From Bacteroidota bacterium (lineage in GTDB: Bacteria; Bacteroidota; Bacteroidia; Chitinophagales; Chitinophagaceae): a stretch of DNA of 53,356 nt. Every line of letters begins with the position of its first letter. The first letter of the stretch is position 1. Positions 1 through 8,674 of the stretch are shown piece after piece. Made by a program: the position numbers and the translations under genes. Below the pieces are notes generated by a model. It ran no database searches. It saw only the letters and a program-made list of their open reading frames with translations, and was not told the origin of the DNA. The DNA lies in NCBI GenBank assembly GCA_018267545.1, contig JAFDYG010000285.1, positions 1 through 53,356 of the forward strand. The letters are read 5' to 3'.

Positions 1-776
1 AGCAGGGCGTTCAGGTTAACGTGATAATTACCCGGCAGACCGGCGCCCACACTCTCCTGCCCGATCATCTGCATTCTCGCACCTTTCTTTATGTTCAGGT
101 TCAGAGCCACCTCTTCGCTCATCACCTTATTTCGCAGCGCTTTGACCGGCTGATCATTGGGTATTACCTGCACTCTTTCTACTACGCTTTGCGGAATAGT
201 CGTCGTAGCGATATTGTATTTATCATCCAGCAAATTGTCTCCGTTGATATACAGGTTAGAGACCCGCTTGTTATTATAGAAGATAGTTCCGTCCGTAGAG
301 ACGGTGATACCCGGCAGCTTTTTAAGCACATCCCCGATGGTCATATCCTGTGCGCCTGCGAATTCAGCAACTTTGTAATCCAAGGTATCGCCATGCATCC
401 GCAACACCGGACGGCTGCTTTTGATCTCGACGGACCGCAGCTGGTTTGCCGAAACGACCAAAATAAAATCGTAAGCAAGGCGAATGTCCGTCACCGGCAG
501 GCTCCGGATTTTATACCCGATGCTCGTCGCTTCTATCACCAGTCCGTTGAGGGGCGTATTTGCAGGGATGTGTAAGACATAAACGCCGGCGGTATTCGTA
601 ACAGCATACGCAATAATACTATTGGTAACGGAATTTTTCAGGTTGACGCTGGCATAGGGAACGGCCTTGCCTGCGCTATCCTTTACCGTTCCTTTTATAG
701 TTTGCGTAAAGCCCGCGATGGAAAGCAATACCGCAATGACCAGCAGGCCCGGAGCTTTTGCATGCTTGCTCATCAT
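1..776 (-). CDS. TonB-dependent receptor-like outer membrane beta-barrel protein, N-terminal part (cut by window edge)
   Basis: Reading the minus strand from 776 gives about 258 codons with no stop up to the window edge. It starts with a signal peptide ending near AGFTQT. A carboxypeptidase-regulatory-like Ig fold follows (roughly residues 20-105, with KGTVKDSAGKAVPYASV and an NTAGVY turn). Next is a plug-like domain with the GDVLKKLPGITV motif and a YINGDNLL segment. This order is typical of the outer-membrane beta-barrel family found beside GLPGLI proteins in Bacteroidota. The start ATG (774-776) overlaps the TGA of the upstream GLPGLI gene as ATGA, so the two are translationally coupled. 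The barrel lies outside the window. The substrate cannot be inferred. Confidence 0.85.
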   Translation of the reverse strand, partial: MMSKHAKAPGLLVIAVLLSIAGFTQTIKGTVKDSAGKAVPYASVNLKNSVTNSIIAYAVTNTAGVYVLHIPANTPLNGLVIEATSIGYKIRSLPVTDIRLAYDFILVVSANQLRSVEIKSSRPVLRMHGDTLDYKVAEFAGAQDMTIGDVLKKLPGITVSTDGTIFYNNKRVSNLYINGDNLLDDKYNIATTTIPQSVVERVQVIPNDQPVKALRNKVMSEEVALNLNIKKGARMQMIGQESVGAGLPGNYHVNLNAL

Positions 777-1696
777 TTTTCGGATAGTTCTACCGGGTTA
801 TTGATGACGGGACCGGGAGGTTGGGAACCCTTTGGAGCAACCATGATATGATCCTGCCTTGGCCCGTTGCTCTGATTATTAGCCGCATTAAGAGCTTGAG
901 CAAACGCCGCCGGGTCTTTCTCCATGGTCTCCCGTAGCTTGTCGAATTCTTTTTGAGTGGTTTTAGTCGTACGGGCCGGCGGGACGATCACATTCGGGTC
1001 ATCATTCAAGCCCCGGAGGACCGGCGGGAGGTCATTGTCGTCCGTGCTGCCGGTTTCCGATTTGAGCTTGGGCAACGACGCTGCCGTCTTCTCCACTCCG
1101 TCAAACTGAAAAACCACTTCGTTTTTCGAATCATGGGCGTCCACGATGACGCCGGGCAGACCGTTTAACTTCCACGGGCCGCTATGCACCGGCAGATCGG
1201 GACAGAACCATGCGATGTAATCCCGACCCTTAAAATGGCAGGTAGCCTTCTGGCAGTGCAATCCCCCAAAGGTGGCCGTGTCGCTGCTGATCTTCCAGTC
1301 AATGGCGGGGATAGGACCTTCGATCAGATACGCGTTGACCATCAGCATATCTTTTGTGAACAATTTCTGTTGGGCCGGATACTGATAATATTGGGTGCGC
1401 GAACCTACTCCCCTTCGGTTAATCCTCGGCTGTCCGTCCGGACTGCTGGCCGCCGCCTCGGCCCATGCCTTTTTAAACTGCAGATCGGCCGCCAGCCCGT
1501 CATAGCTTCTATAGGCGCTCGCGCTAGTGCCTACAAATAATACCATATTCTCCGTGTAAGGGTGGGTCCTGTCCGTAGTGTCTCTTACCCATACATACTT
1601 GTAGTGCACCATCAACCCCGCCGTATCGGGTTTTTGCGCTTCAGCGCCGATAAATGTCGCCAGTGCATAGACGACCAATAACAATTGGATTCTCAT
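773..1696 (-). CDS. GLPGLI family protein
   Basis: 307 residues with a signal peptide of about 20 residues (hydrophobic, ending GAEAQ). The diagnostic segment is GPWKLNGLPGVIVDA around residues 170-185, matching the GLPGLI family signature. A preceding WFCPDLPVHSGPW stretch is also typical of the family. The C-terminal third is rich in Asn, Pro and Gln and probably disordered. The molecular role of the family is unknown. Members are usually encoded next to a carboxypeptidase-regulatory-like outer-membrane beta-barrel gene, exactly as here with a 4-bp overlap, so a shared role in the outer membrane or periplasm is inferred. Confidence 0.85.
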   Translation of the reverse strand: MRIQLLLVVYALATFIGAEAQKPDTAGLMVHYKYVWVRDTTDRTHPYTENMVLFVGTSASAYRSYDGLAADLQFKKAWAEAAASSPDGQPRINRRGVGSRTQYYQYPAQQKLFTKDMLMVNAYLIEGPIPAIDWKISSDTATFGGLHCQKATCHFKGRDYIAWFCPDLPVHSGPWKLNGLPGVIVDAHDSKNEVVFQFDGVEKTAASLPKLKSETGSTDDNDLPPVLRGLNDDPNVIVPPARTTKTTQKEFDKLRETMEKDPAAFAQALNAANNQSNGPRQDHIMVAPKGSQPPGPVINNPVELSEK

Positions 1697-1856
1697 GATT
1701 TCTGCTATTTTTAAACAATACTATTCCAGGAACAATGCTTCCCGAAAAAGCTGGTGTAAATAAATCCCGGGCAAGGCTGAAGACCGGAAATTTGTGATCC
1801 AGGATTTCAAAAACGCCTCGTTTAGCCTTCTATGCGGGCCATTAAACACTTGGTTT

Positions 1857-1885
1857 TTGACGGTAAATGCGATATTTTATCTTTG
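1857..1885 (+). promoter_or_regulatory. Bacteroidota-type promoter of the sensor kinase gene
   Basis: TTG at 1857-1859 (within TTTTTG), an 18-nt spacer, then TATCTTTG at 1878-1885, which is a perfect TAnnTTTG -7 box. It lies inside the first codons of the longest possible reading frame (ATG at 1867). The kinase must therefore start at the ATG at 1891, leaving five bases between the box and the start codon. Confidence 0.75.
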
Positions 1886-1890
1886 TCAGT

Positions 1891-3111
1891 ATGCTACCGG
1901 CGAAAAAAAGACTTTGGATAGAAATTTCCCTGCACCTGTTATTTTGGGCAGGCGTCTTGTATGTGCTTACGTCATTGGACAGCCCGCATATTCACGTATT
2001 CAACATGGCCCGTTTATTAGCCAGAGGTTCCTTTGTTGCGAGAGACCAGGTCTTAATAAGCTTCATCTCTACCTATGTGTATCTTATCCTTTTTTTCCTG
2101 GCGGCGCTATTTTATGGCAATGTATTTTGGGTATTCAAAAAAGTGCTCCGGTTCAGGCAAGTCATCATCCGGCTGGCCTTATGCGTCGGATGGTTCGCGA
2201 TAGTATTTGGCGCGAATTATTTTGTCGTTGGTCCATCGTTCGATCAGGCAAACCCGGTCCCCGAACCGCCAGTTGAAAAAGCTATGCCTGCGAGGCGGGA
2301 CACTCAATTAGGACACATCCAGCCTGATACGGCGGGTCGTCGTCATATCGACCCGGCCCACCCTCCTCATATCAATGCTATAAGTTTCACGATCACCGAC
2401 TGGCTGCAGATCCAGCCTGTCCTGCTGCTCGCCTTTCTTGTTATAGAAGGAATCGCCGTTGCCTATTTCTTTTTGAACGCATGGGCCAAAAGCGAGCTCA
2501 TCCAAAGCAGGCTGCAGGCCAACCAGCTGAGCACCGAAATCAAGTTCCTTAAATCGCAGGTCAACCCGCATTTCCTGTTCAATACCCTCAATAACCTGTT
2601 TTCAATGGCGCAGGACAAAGGAAACGATGAGCTTGCCGACGGCATTTCAAAACTTTCCGGGATGATGCGCTATATGCTCTATGACAGCAATGAGGAAACG
2701 GTTCCGCTTGACAAGGAAATCACCTACCTGGAGGAATGCATCACCCTCAATAAGCTTCGCTATGACGATGAGGAAGTAAGGGTAACCTTCGAACACCCGG
2801 GGCCAGGTTCCAATATCCCCGTCGCGCCTATGTTGTTTATTCCCTTTGTGGAAAACGCCTTTAAGCACGGTGTTGCCATAGGTCAACAGTCGGCAATCGA
2901 CATCGCCATCGCCGTCGCGGGTCAAAAGCTTCTGTTCACCTGTATAAACAGAGATTACAGCTTTATCAAAAAAATGCACATGGAAATCAGCGGCATCGGG
3001 CTGGAAAATGTAAAACGAAGGCTGGAGCTGGTTTACCCGAACAAGCACCATCTGGTAATTAATAAGGAAAAGGATAAATTTATGGTTCAACTGGAAATCA
3101 ATCTATCATGA
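1891..3111 (+). CDS. LytS/YehU-type sensor histidine kinase
   Basis: 406 residues from the ATG at 1891. An in-frame ATG at 1867 is rejected because a TATCTTTG promoter box lies between the two. Hydrophobic segments lie near residues 10-28, 58-82, 92-113 and 175-195. A His_kinase domain follows, with QVNPHFLFNTLNNLF; the phospho-accepting His is about residue 227. A C-terminal ATPase domain contains the PMLFIPFVENAFKHG N-box. Between the third and fourth membrane segments is a hydrophilic Pro/His/Arg-rich loop of about 45 residues containing HIDPAHPPH. The kinase presumably phosphorylates the LytTR regulator encoded next, with which it overlaps by 4 bp (ATGA). The stimulus is unknown. Confidence 0.93.
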   Translation: MLPAKKRLWIEISLHLLFWAGVLYVLTSLDSPHIHVFNMARLLARGSFVARDQVLISFISTYVYLILFFLAALFYGNVFWVFKKVLRFRQVIIRLALCVGWFAIVFGANYFVVGPSFDQANPVPEPPVEKAMPARRDTQLGHIQPDTAGRRHIDPAHPPHINAISFTITDWLQIQPVLLLAFLVIEGIAVAYFFLNAWAKSELIQSRLQANQLSTEIKFLKSQVNPHFLFNTLNNLFSMAQDKGNDELADGISKLSGMMRYMLYDSNEETVPLDKEITYLEECITLNKLRYDDEEVRVTFEHPGPGSNIPVAPMLFIPFVENAFKHGVAIGQQSAIDIAIAVAGQKLLFTCINRDYSFIKKMHMEISGIGLENVKRRLELVYPNKHHLVINKEKDKFMVQLEINLS

Positions 3112-3800
3112 TCACCTGCATAGCCATTGACGACGAACCAAAAGCCCTGGCAGTAATAGAACGGTATTGTCAAAAGATGAGTCTGATCAGCCTCAAGGCC
3201 ACATTTCGGGAACCGCTCAAGGCGATCGAATTCCTAAACCGGGAAAAAGTCGACCTGATCTTTCTCGACATCAATATGCCGGATATCAGCGGAATGCAGC
3301 TGCTGCAGACATTGTCACCCCGCCCCCTGATCATTTTCACTACCGCCTACAGCCAGTACGCCGTGGAAAGCTATGAGCTGAATGCGCTGGACTACTTGCT
3401 GAAGCCGGTAACCTTTGAACGCTTTTTGATGGCTGTGAATAAGGCCGCGGCGACATTGTCCGCCAAAAATATCGCCGGCATGGATGAAGACGCTGCCGTG
3501 CTGATCAAAAGCGGGCCGCAGACTCACCGGGTCAAAGTTAACGAGATCCTATACCTGGAAAAGAACGGCAATTACATCACCGTTCATCTGAAAGAAGGCA
3601 ATATACTTATCCGTGAAAATATGAGTGACATTTTTGACCTTGTCCCGGCGGCGGACTTTATACGAATCCACAAGTCATACGTGGTGAGCATCCGCCACAT
3701 CAGTATGATCGAGGTCCACCAGGTTATTGTTAATGGAGAAAAGATACCTATTGGCAACACCTACCGCGATTCGCTCCGCGATCGGCTGGGGATCGTGTGA
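3108..3800 (+). CDS. LytTR-family response regulator
   Basis: 230 residues. The receiver domain (1-120) has the acidic pair D8-D9, the phospho-acceptor D54 in FLDINMPD, the conserved Thr near 78 and K99 in LLKPV. A LytTR DNA-binding domain fills about 130-230, with LYLEKNGNY and FIRIHKSYVV. The partner of the upstream kinase, it shares a 4-bp overlap with it. LytTR regulators bind direct repeats upstream of targets; the immediate downstream gene also overlaps by 4 bp or starts 66 bp later, so it could be part of the same transcript. Confidence 0.95.
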   Translation: MITCIAIDDEPKALAVIERYCQKMSLISLKATFREPLKAIEFLNREKVDLIFLDINMPDISGMQLLQTLSPRPLIIFTTAYSQYAVESYELNALDYLLKPVTFERFLMAVNKAAATLSAKNIAGMDEDAAVLIKSGPQTHRVKVNEILYLEKNGNYITVHLKEGNILIRENMSDIFDLVPAADFIRIHKSYVVSIRHISMIEVHQVIVNGEKIPIGNTYRDSLRDRLGIV

Positions 3801-3865
3801 TACCGCCCGCTATTTTTATCGCTTTTTTCTCCTCCAATCGTACTTTTATTAATACCTTTCTATCT

Positions 3866-4303
3866 ATGAAAAGACTACTTATTTTTACCGGCTTTCTAAT
3901 AGCCGCTTATACAATAAAAGCGCAAAGCGCCGATCAGAAGGCCGTCCAGCAAGCCGTCATCGGTATCTTTGATGGAATATCCGCCGCCGATCTCCAGGTG
4001 GTCAAAACCCATGCTACCCCGGACCTCACCATCCTGGAAAACGGCATTGTATGGAATATGGATACGGTGGCAGCCAAAATAACCCAGCTTAAGGCCTTGA
4101 CCTCCTATCACCGGGACAATCATCTTGACTTCATCCAGACTAACATAAATGAAAACACAGCCTGGGTTAGCTATCACAACTCAGCAAACGTAGTCATGAA
4201 CGAAAGAAATTCAACCAGGAACTGGCTGGAAAGCGCCTTCCTCATTAAAAATGGAGGAGTCTGGAAAGTTCAATTATTGCACTCCACCGTTGTAGCAAAA
4301 TAA
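3866..4303 (+). CDS. Secreted SnoaL/NTF2-like protein
   Basis: 145 residues from ATG 3866, chosen because MKRLLIFTGFLIAAYTIKAQ is a clean signal peptide. The longer frame starting at 3797 would put 23 unlikely residues ahead of it. The mature part has the SnoaL-like layout: a helix with VQQAVIGIFDGISAADLQVV, then a curved sheet with AWVSYHNSANVV and WLESAFLIKNGGVWKVQLLHST. Members of this fold include ketosteroid isomerase-like enzymes and ligand-binding proteins without catalysis. No function can be assigned here. It follows the two-component pair on the same strand and may be co-transcribed with it. Confidence 0.8.
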   Translation: MKRLLIFTGFLIAAYTIKAQSADQKAVQQAVIGIFDGISAADLQVVKTHATPDLTILENGIVWNMDTVAAKITQLKALTSYHRDNHLDFIQTNINENTAWVSYHNSANVVMNERNSTRNWLESAFLIKNGGVWKVQLLHSTVVAK

Positions 4304-4306
4304 ATT

Positions 4307-4431
4307 ATGCGAATCCTAAATTTGATTTCTTAATTCCTGCCGCAATCCTATTCCTGATTTCCGTGCCGATTTTCTACACTACATTTAAACACGAAAGATT
4401 GAGATATAAGAAAAGAAAGCCCGCTTCTTAA
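4307..4431 (+). pseudogene. Possible remnant of a small membrane protein
   Basis: A frame without an ATG reads a hydrophobic helix (LIPAAILFLISVPIFY) followed by a strongly basic tail (KHERLRYKKRKPAS) and then TAA at 4429-4431. The frame is open back into the 3' end of the preceding gene but has no normal start codon. It resembles the C-terminal end of a membrane protein left after a deletion. The call is tentative, because a single 40-residue frame could occur by chance. Confidence 0.3.
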
Positions 4432-4844
4432 CATTCTTTATAATCTACCCCTGCATTTCTTACCAGTCCCCAAAAAACAATCGAGCTTATTATAATAAAC
4501 AAAAATACACCGGCCATCATGAAATTTTCACCAGAGCCGAATTCCGTATCTTTTAGCATGGTATATAACTCATATATTCCAAAACCCACGCTGATCAATA
4601 CCAAAGTCATCGCAGCATATCGAACTATTCTTCCGAATCTGCTTGTCCGATGCTTGGTAGAGGCAAGAACCATCAGCAACCCGACCGTAATGATGATGAA
4701 CACATGTCCTATGTAATCCAGGATGCTGTAACTTGAATTGTGCCCGGCCACGCCAACCAAAAATTTTCCAATAAACATCACAGGGATTATAAGGATTAAT
4801 AATACAATGTAAATGATAGAGCATAACTTAAAAACGTACGCCAT
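4428..4844 (-). CDS. Small integral membrane protein, unknown function
   Basis: 138 residues with four predicted membrane helices, at about 5-28, 43-62, 75-95 and 108-127. There are short loops and the protein ends NAGVDYKEC. No domain is recognised. The four-helix pattern and Bacteroidota setting are like many uncharacterised DUF membrane proteins. It stands alone on the minus strand, downstream of the broken ABC permease remnant. Confidence 0.65.
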   Translation of the reverse strand: MAYVFKLCSIIYIVLLILIIPVMFIGKFLVGVAGHNSSYSILDYIGHVFIIITVGLLMVLASTKHRTSRFGRIVRYAAMTLVLISVGFGIYELYTMLKDTEFGSGENFMMAGVFLFIIISSIVFWGLVRNAGVDYKEC

Positions 4845-4902
4845 AGAAAAGTAATTTACTGGTTATATTCACTCGATGGTCCGGATCCTACATAAAGAAA
4901 CC

Positions 4903-5540
4903 TCACTCCGCCCTCAAACTACCTACCGGATTCCCCCTCGCCACCCTAACCGTATGAAAGTACCCGTAACGGAAACCGTCAACGAATCTTCATATACCAG
5001 GGAACGCCCCATCCAATCTTCAGGCGCCCCATGCTGGAAATAACGCTTCGCCTCCGACTCGGTGAGCACCACCGAGAAAGGCTTCTGCAGGGCCGTCGCA
5101 GGATTGCCCGCCAGCCACTGATAATGGAAGAGCTTCAGATAATCTGAATCGGCAAAAACGATGTGATACAGCTCATCGCCGCTCACGCCTGGTATGACCC
5201 GGTCCGGCTGCCCCGCCACCGGGACCAGGACACGGGAATCCTCGGTGAAAAGAGTAGTGACGGCGCTGAAACCGGCGGCCTCCTGCCGCAGAGCGGGGCC
5301 AACGGGACTCGCCATCCACGCCTCATTCCCCTGTCTGCCATGGGCTCGTCTCGAAGCCAGCACCCGGTAGATCCGGTCAGCATCAGCATGGAACTTATCA
5401 TAGTTGAATTCGAAGGCGACATAAAGATAGATGACCACACAGGAAAGAATCCCGAACGTCAGACCAAGGACATTGATCCCTGTTGTCAACCTGTGCCGGA
5501 CCAGACGGCGCAGCGCAAAAAGCAGTTGTTTTTTTATCAT
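4903..5540 (-). pseudogene. ABC permease (FtsX/MacB type) pseudogene with a large internal deletion
   Basis: From ATG 5540 the frame reads MIKKQLLFALRRLVRHRL, a first membrane helix (INVLGLTFGILSCVVIYLYV) and the start of a MacB-type periplasmic domain (YDKFHADADRIYRV). It continues to DSLTVSVTGTF near residue 205. It then reads LGWRGGIR and stops at 4923. In the next frame the same DNA continues as ARGNPVGSLRAE and stops at 4903-4905, which is the usual C-terminus of such permeases (ARxNPVxSLRxE). The family is usually about 780-800 residues long. About 570-580 residues, covering the rest of the periplasmic domain and all later helices, have been lost together with a frameshift. Confidence 0.85.
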
Positions 5541-5626
5541 AAGAGGTTGTTTCGAATCGGTAATGATGCATAAGCTACGGATTTCCATAGTTAAAATGGG
5601 TTAAAAAATGGTACCGGCATTTGTCC

Positions 5627-5634
5627 TACCTTTG
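5627..5634 (+). promoter_or_regulatory. -7 box of the methionine aminopeptidase gene
   Basis: TACCTTTG matches TAnnTTTG exactly and ends four bases before the ATG at 5639. No clear TTG was found at the -33 distance. The position implies that the longer frame opening at 5621 is not the real start and that the mRNA has a very short or absent leader. Confidence 0.55.
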
Positions 5635-5638
5635 CCCC

Positions 5639-6403
5639 ATGTCCATCACAAAAGAATCCGAGCTGACCGGGATGCAAAAAGCCAGCGAAGCCGTCGCCTA
5701 TACCTTAAAGGAAATGATCGCTTACGCCCAGCCCGGCATGAGCACAAAAGAGCTCGACGAATTCGGGGCCGGCATCCTCTCCCGCTTCGGAGCAAAGTCG
5801 GCCCCGTACGTGACCTACGGCTTTCCCGGCTGGACCTGCATAAGCGTCGACAATGAATTTTGCCATGGCATCCCCAGCCAAACCCGCATCTTAAAAGAAG
5901 GAGACCTCATAAACATCGATGTCTCCGCCGAGCTCGCCGGCTTCTGGGCCGACAACGGCGGCTCCTTTGTCCTTGGCAAAGACCTCCACCAGCACCAGAA
6001 GCTGGTCGACACTTCAAAATCCATCCTCCGCAACGCCATCAGCAACATAAAAGGAGGAGTGAAAATAGCAGACATCGGCCACCTCATGGAAACAGAAGCC
6101 AGAAAGCACGGCTTCAAGGTGATTAAAAATCTTGGCGGCCACGGCATCGGCCGCGGACTTCACGAAGACCCCAGCGAGCTCCTGAACTACAGGAACCGTT
6201 TTGACCAAAGAAGATTTAAGAAGAATTCCGTCGTAGCCATCGAAACTTTCATTTCAACTACCTCAACTCTTGCCGTAGAGCTCAACGACGGATGGACGAT
6301 GGCCGGCAACAAAGGAGGCTATATGGCGCAGCACGAGCACACGATCGTCGTTACCGACGGCAAGCCCATCATCCTGACGGAAATGAACGGGATTTTTAAC
6401 TAG
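5639..6403 (+). CDS. map: Type I methionine aminopeptidase
   Basis: 254 residues from ATG 5639 (MSITKESEL). It removes the initiator Met from new proteins in the cytoplasm. The five metal ligands of the pita-bread fold are visible: D94 (INIDVS), D105 (WADNGG), H168 (GGHGIG), E202 (AIETF) and E233 (QHEHT). The substrate-site H76 in EFCHGIP is also present. There is no N-terminal zinc-finger extension. The gene stands alone, not in a ribosomal-protein operon where Bacteroidota usually keep map, so it may be a second copy (inference). Its TAG stop shares the CTAG tetranucleotide with the stop of the convergent AAA ATPase gene. Confidence 0.95.
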   Translation: MSITKESELTGMQKASEAVAYTLKEMIAYAQPGMSTKELDEFGAGILSRFGAKSAPYVTYGFPGWTCISVDNEFCHGIPSQTRILKEGDLINIDVSAELAGFWADNGGSFVLGKDLHQHQKLVDTSKSILRNAISNIKGGVKIADIGHLMETEARKHGFKVIKNLGGHGIGRGLHEDPSELLNYRNRFDQRRFKKNSVVAIETFISTTSTLAVELNDGWTMAGNKGGYMAQHEHTIVVTDGKPIILTEMNGIFN

Positions 6404-7167
6404 CCCTTCTCATCCAGCAGAATTCGCAGCATCCCCGTATGATTATTCAAAAACTCCTTTGAGATCATATAGTTCTGCGTTTCCGTATAAGCAGTCTTTT
6501 GAATGCCATTCTCCGAAAGCTCATAGATGGTGGACGAAGGATAGGCCATCGCGATAGGAGAATGCGTTGCAATAATAAATTGCGATTGCTGACCTATTAG
6601 CTCATGCATTCTCACGAGCATCGCCATTTGCCGTGTCGGAGAAAGCGCCGCCTCCGGCTCATCCAGGATATATAAGCCATTCCCCGAGAACCGGTTCATA
6701 AACAAAGCCCAGAAAGATTCCCCGTGAGACTGCTCGTGAAGCGACTTCCCGCCATAGCTTTCGATAATACGTTTTCTTCCTTCTGATTTGCCGCCTTCTG
6801 CTTTTCTTCCTTCATCTTCGTCCAGGTTCTCTATTTCAGTCGCAAGGTTGAAAAAACTTTCGCTCCGCAAAAAGAACCCGGTACGAAACTTCCCTCCCCC
6901 TCTTCCTATCCGAATATATTCATGAAGCTCCGAATGTGAAGACCGCGTCGAAAAATTAAAATTGCTGCTTCCCCCCTCCGCATTGTATCCATTGGCAACC
7001 GCAATCGCCTCGATCAGCGTAGACTTCCCCATTCCGTTCTCCCCCGTTAGATAAGTCACCTTGGGATGAAAGGTCAGGGTCTTCAGCTGCCGTAAAGCCG
7101 GCAGGTTAAAGGGATAGCGGTCAAAGGAAGGGATCTTTTCCCTGATAAGCTCCAGCTTTTGTAACAT
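6400..7167 (-). CDS. AAA family ATPase (stand-alone, OLD/SMC-like)
   Basis: 255 residues from ATG 7167 (MLQKLELI). A further upstream frame to 7227 overlaps the monooxygenase gene and adds nothing conserved. It has Walker A GENGMGKST at about 42-50, Walker B LYILDEPEAALS at about 170-180, and a switch His in IIATHSPIAMAY. A charged, repeat-like insertion (DEDEGRKAEGGKSEGRKR) lies in the lid region. Such single-domain ATPases resemble ABC/SMC heads, and many act in DNA repair, defence or unknown processes. No partner nuclease gene is adjacent. It lies 32 bp downstream of the monooxygenase gene on the same strand. Confidence 0.8.
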   Translation of the reverse strand: MLQKLELIREKIPSFDRYPFNLPALRQLKTLTFHPKVTYLTGENGMGKSTLIEAIAVANGYNAEGGSSNFNFSTRSSHSELHEYIRIGRGGGKFRTGFFLRSESFFNLATEIENLDEDEGRKAEGGKSEGRKRIIESYGGKSLHEQSHGESFWALFMNRFSGNGLYILDEPEAALSPTRQMAMLVRMHELIGQQSQFIIATHSPIAMAYPSSTIYELSENGIQKTAYTETQNYMISKEFLNNHTGMLRILLDEKG

Positions 7168-7198
7168 GCTATAAAATACAAAAGATCTTGCCGCATTC

Positions 7199-8674
7199 CT
7201 ACAGGCCTTTAAAATAATCCCTGACACTATCCCCTACCAACGCCACATACCCATCCGGCCGGATAAGCACTACCCCTCTGTCCACACCATATGCCTTTAC
7301 AATAGCCTCATCACCTACCTGCACGACATTCACCCCTTCATCAACGTCAGCCGAAACACCCCCAAACACCAACAGCTTCCATTCCGGCCCCTTCAACCGG
7401 TCCGACAACCAACCTCCCCCAACCAATCGCACATCCGGAGCCCGGTCTCCCGCCCGAAGCCCCGCCCCTGCACTCAGCTCTCCCGCCCGCAACTCCACAT
7501 CCGCACCGCCCACCGACAACGAACTATCCCTATAGTTCAAATTAAGCTGTGTCGTATCCTGGGTCGCCAGCGTCTCGAAACCAGCCTTCCCCGTCGCTGC
7601 AGCAGCCATCATCGCCTTCTGCCGCTCCGAAGTAGCGGCAAGCAGCCAGTCGGCAATAGGAATCCTCTCCTCCCCATACGTATCCAGCAAACCATCCCCC
7701 GCCTGCCCATGAACCACCGCCGCCAGTTTCCAGCCCAGATTATAGGCGTCCTGGATCCCCGTGTTCATCCCCATTCCCCCCGCGATAGAATGCACATGCC
7801 CCGCGTCCCCGGCGATAAAAGCATTACCGACCCGGTAACGCTCCGCCCTGCGAATATTGACTCGGTAGATGGACTGCCAAGTACTATTCGTAAACCTTAC
7901 GCCCTCCATCTGGGTCCGTTCTTTAAAAAGCTCGTTGAACCCCTCCAGCGTCGGCGTAGGTACATTGCCCTCCTCATCCGGCAGCATCACCGCCTGCAGC
8001 TGCCAAATCCTAGTATCTTTAAAGGGAAATAACGCGAAAGCAATTCCGAACTTGGAACCAAGCCAGTTGTACCACGCATCCGGCGTCAACCCCTCGACCT
8101 CCACATCCCCCACCCAAAGCTGCTCCTGCTGGCGCGTCTCTCCGACGAAATTAATCCCGAGCTTCTTCCGCGTACTACTCTTCCCACCATCACAAGCCAC
8201 CATATACCTGCAAGCCACCTCCTCCACAAAACCAGCACGCTCCAACCGGCACATCACGCCGCCATCCGTATGAGAGACATCGGTCAGCTCCGTCGACCAT
8301 TCGATCGTCCCGCCTAACTCCCCCAGCTTGCCCCGCAAAGAATCCTCCACTTTCCACTGAGGCAGCAACAAAGTTTTAGGATAACGAGTATCCTCCCGTG
8401 CAAACACACTCCGCGGCGAATCCCCGATCAGCTGGCTCCCATTGAACTTCCGGAAAGGCAGATCGGTCCACCCCATCTTCATCAGCTCCTCCGCAATCCC
8501 CAGATCATTGAAGACTTCCAGGCTCCGCGGCTGCAGCGCCTTAGCCCTGGACCCACGCGGAGGCTCCGCCAGTCGTTCGACAATACGAAAAGGAACCTTA
8601 CGCCTGGCCAGCTCACAAGCCAGGGTCAGCCCCACAGGGCCCGCTCCTACAATAAGTACAGTAATTTGATTCAT
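7199..8674 (-). CDS. FAD-dependent monooxygenase (PHBH/PheA class)
   Basis: 491 residues. The N-terminal dinucleotide-binding motif is GAGPVGLTLACELARR (about 10-25). The DG-type segment is MVACDGGKSSTRKKLG (near 170). The FAD-ribityl motif GDAGHVHSIAGGMGMNTG lies near 290. The C-terminal 100 residues resemble the thioredoxin-like domain of phenol hydroxylases, including RAPDVRLVGGGWL. This class hydroxylates aromatic compounds with NAD(P)H and oxygen; some members inactivate antibiotics such as rifampicin. The substrate cannot be told from sequence. Its start faces the repeat-bearing gap at 8675-9349. Confidence 0.88.
   Translation of the reverse strand: MNQITVLIVGAGPVGLTLACELARRKVPFRIVERLAEPPRGSRAKALQPRSLEVFNDLGIAEELMKMGWTDLPFRKFNGSQLIGDSPRSVFAREDTRYPKTLLLPQWKVEDSLRGKLGELGGTIEWSTELTDVSHTDGGVMCRLERAGFVEEVACRYMVACDGGKSSTRKKLGINFVGETRQQEQLWVGDVEVEGLTPDAWYNWLGSKFGIAFALFPFKDTRIWQLQAVMLPDEEGNVPTPTLEGFNELFKERTQMEGVRFTNSTWQSIYRVNIRRAERYRVGNAFIAGDAGHVHSIAGGMGMNTGIQDAYNLGWKLAAVVHGQAGDGLLDTYGEERIPIADWLLAATSERQKAMMAAAATGKAGFETLATQDTTQLNLNYRDSSLSVGGADVELRAGELSAGAGLRAGDRAPDVRLVGGGWLSDRLKGPEWKLLVFGGVSADVDEGVNVVQVGDEAIVKAYGVDRGVVLIRPDGYVALVGDSVRDYFKGL

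Noticed and set aside
21-575. Plus-strand frame of 184 codons at the left edge
   Set aside because: Shadow of the TonB-type gene that reads without a stop on the minus strand.
6400-7167. OLD-family/Gabija-like defence system
   Set aside because: The ATPase is single-domain and neighbours are map and a monooxygenase; no nuclease or helicase partner beside it.
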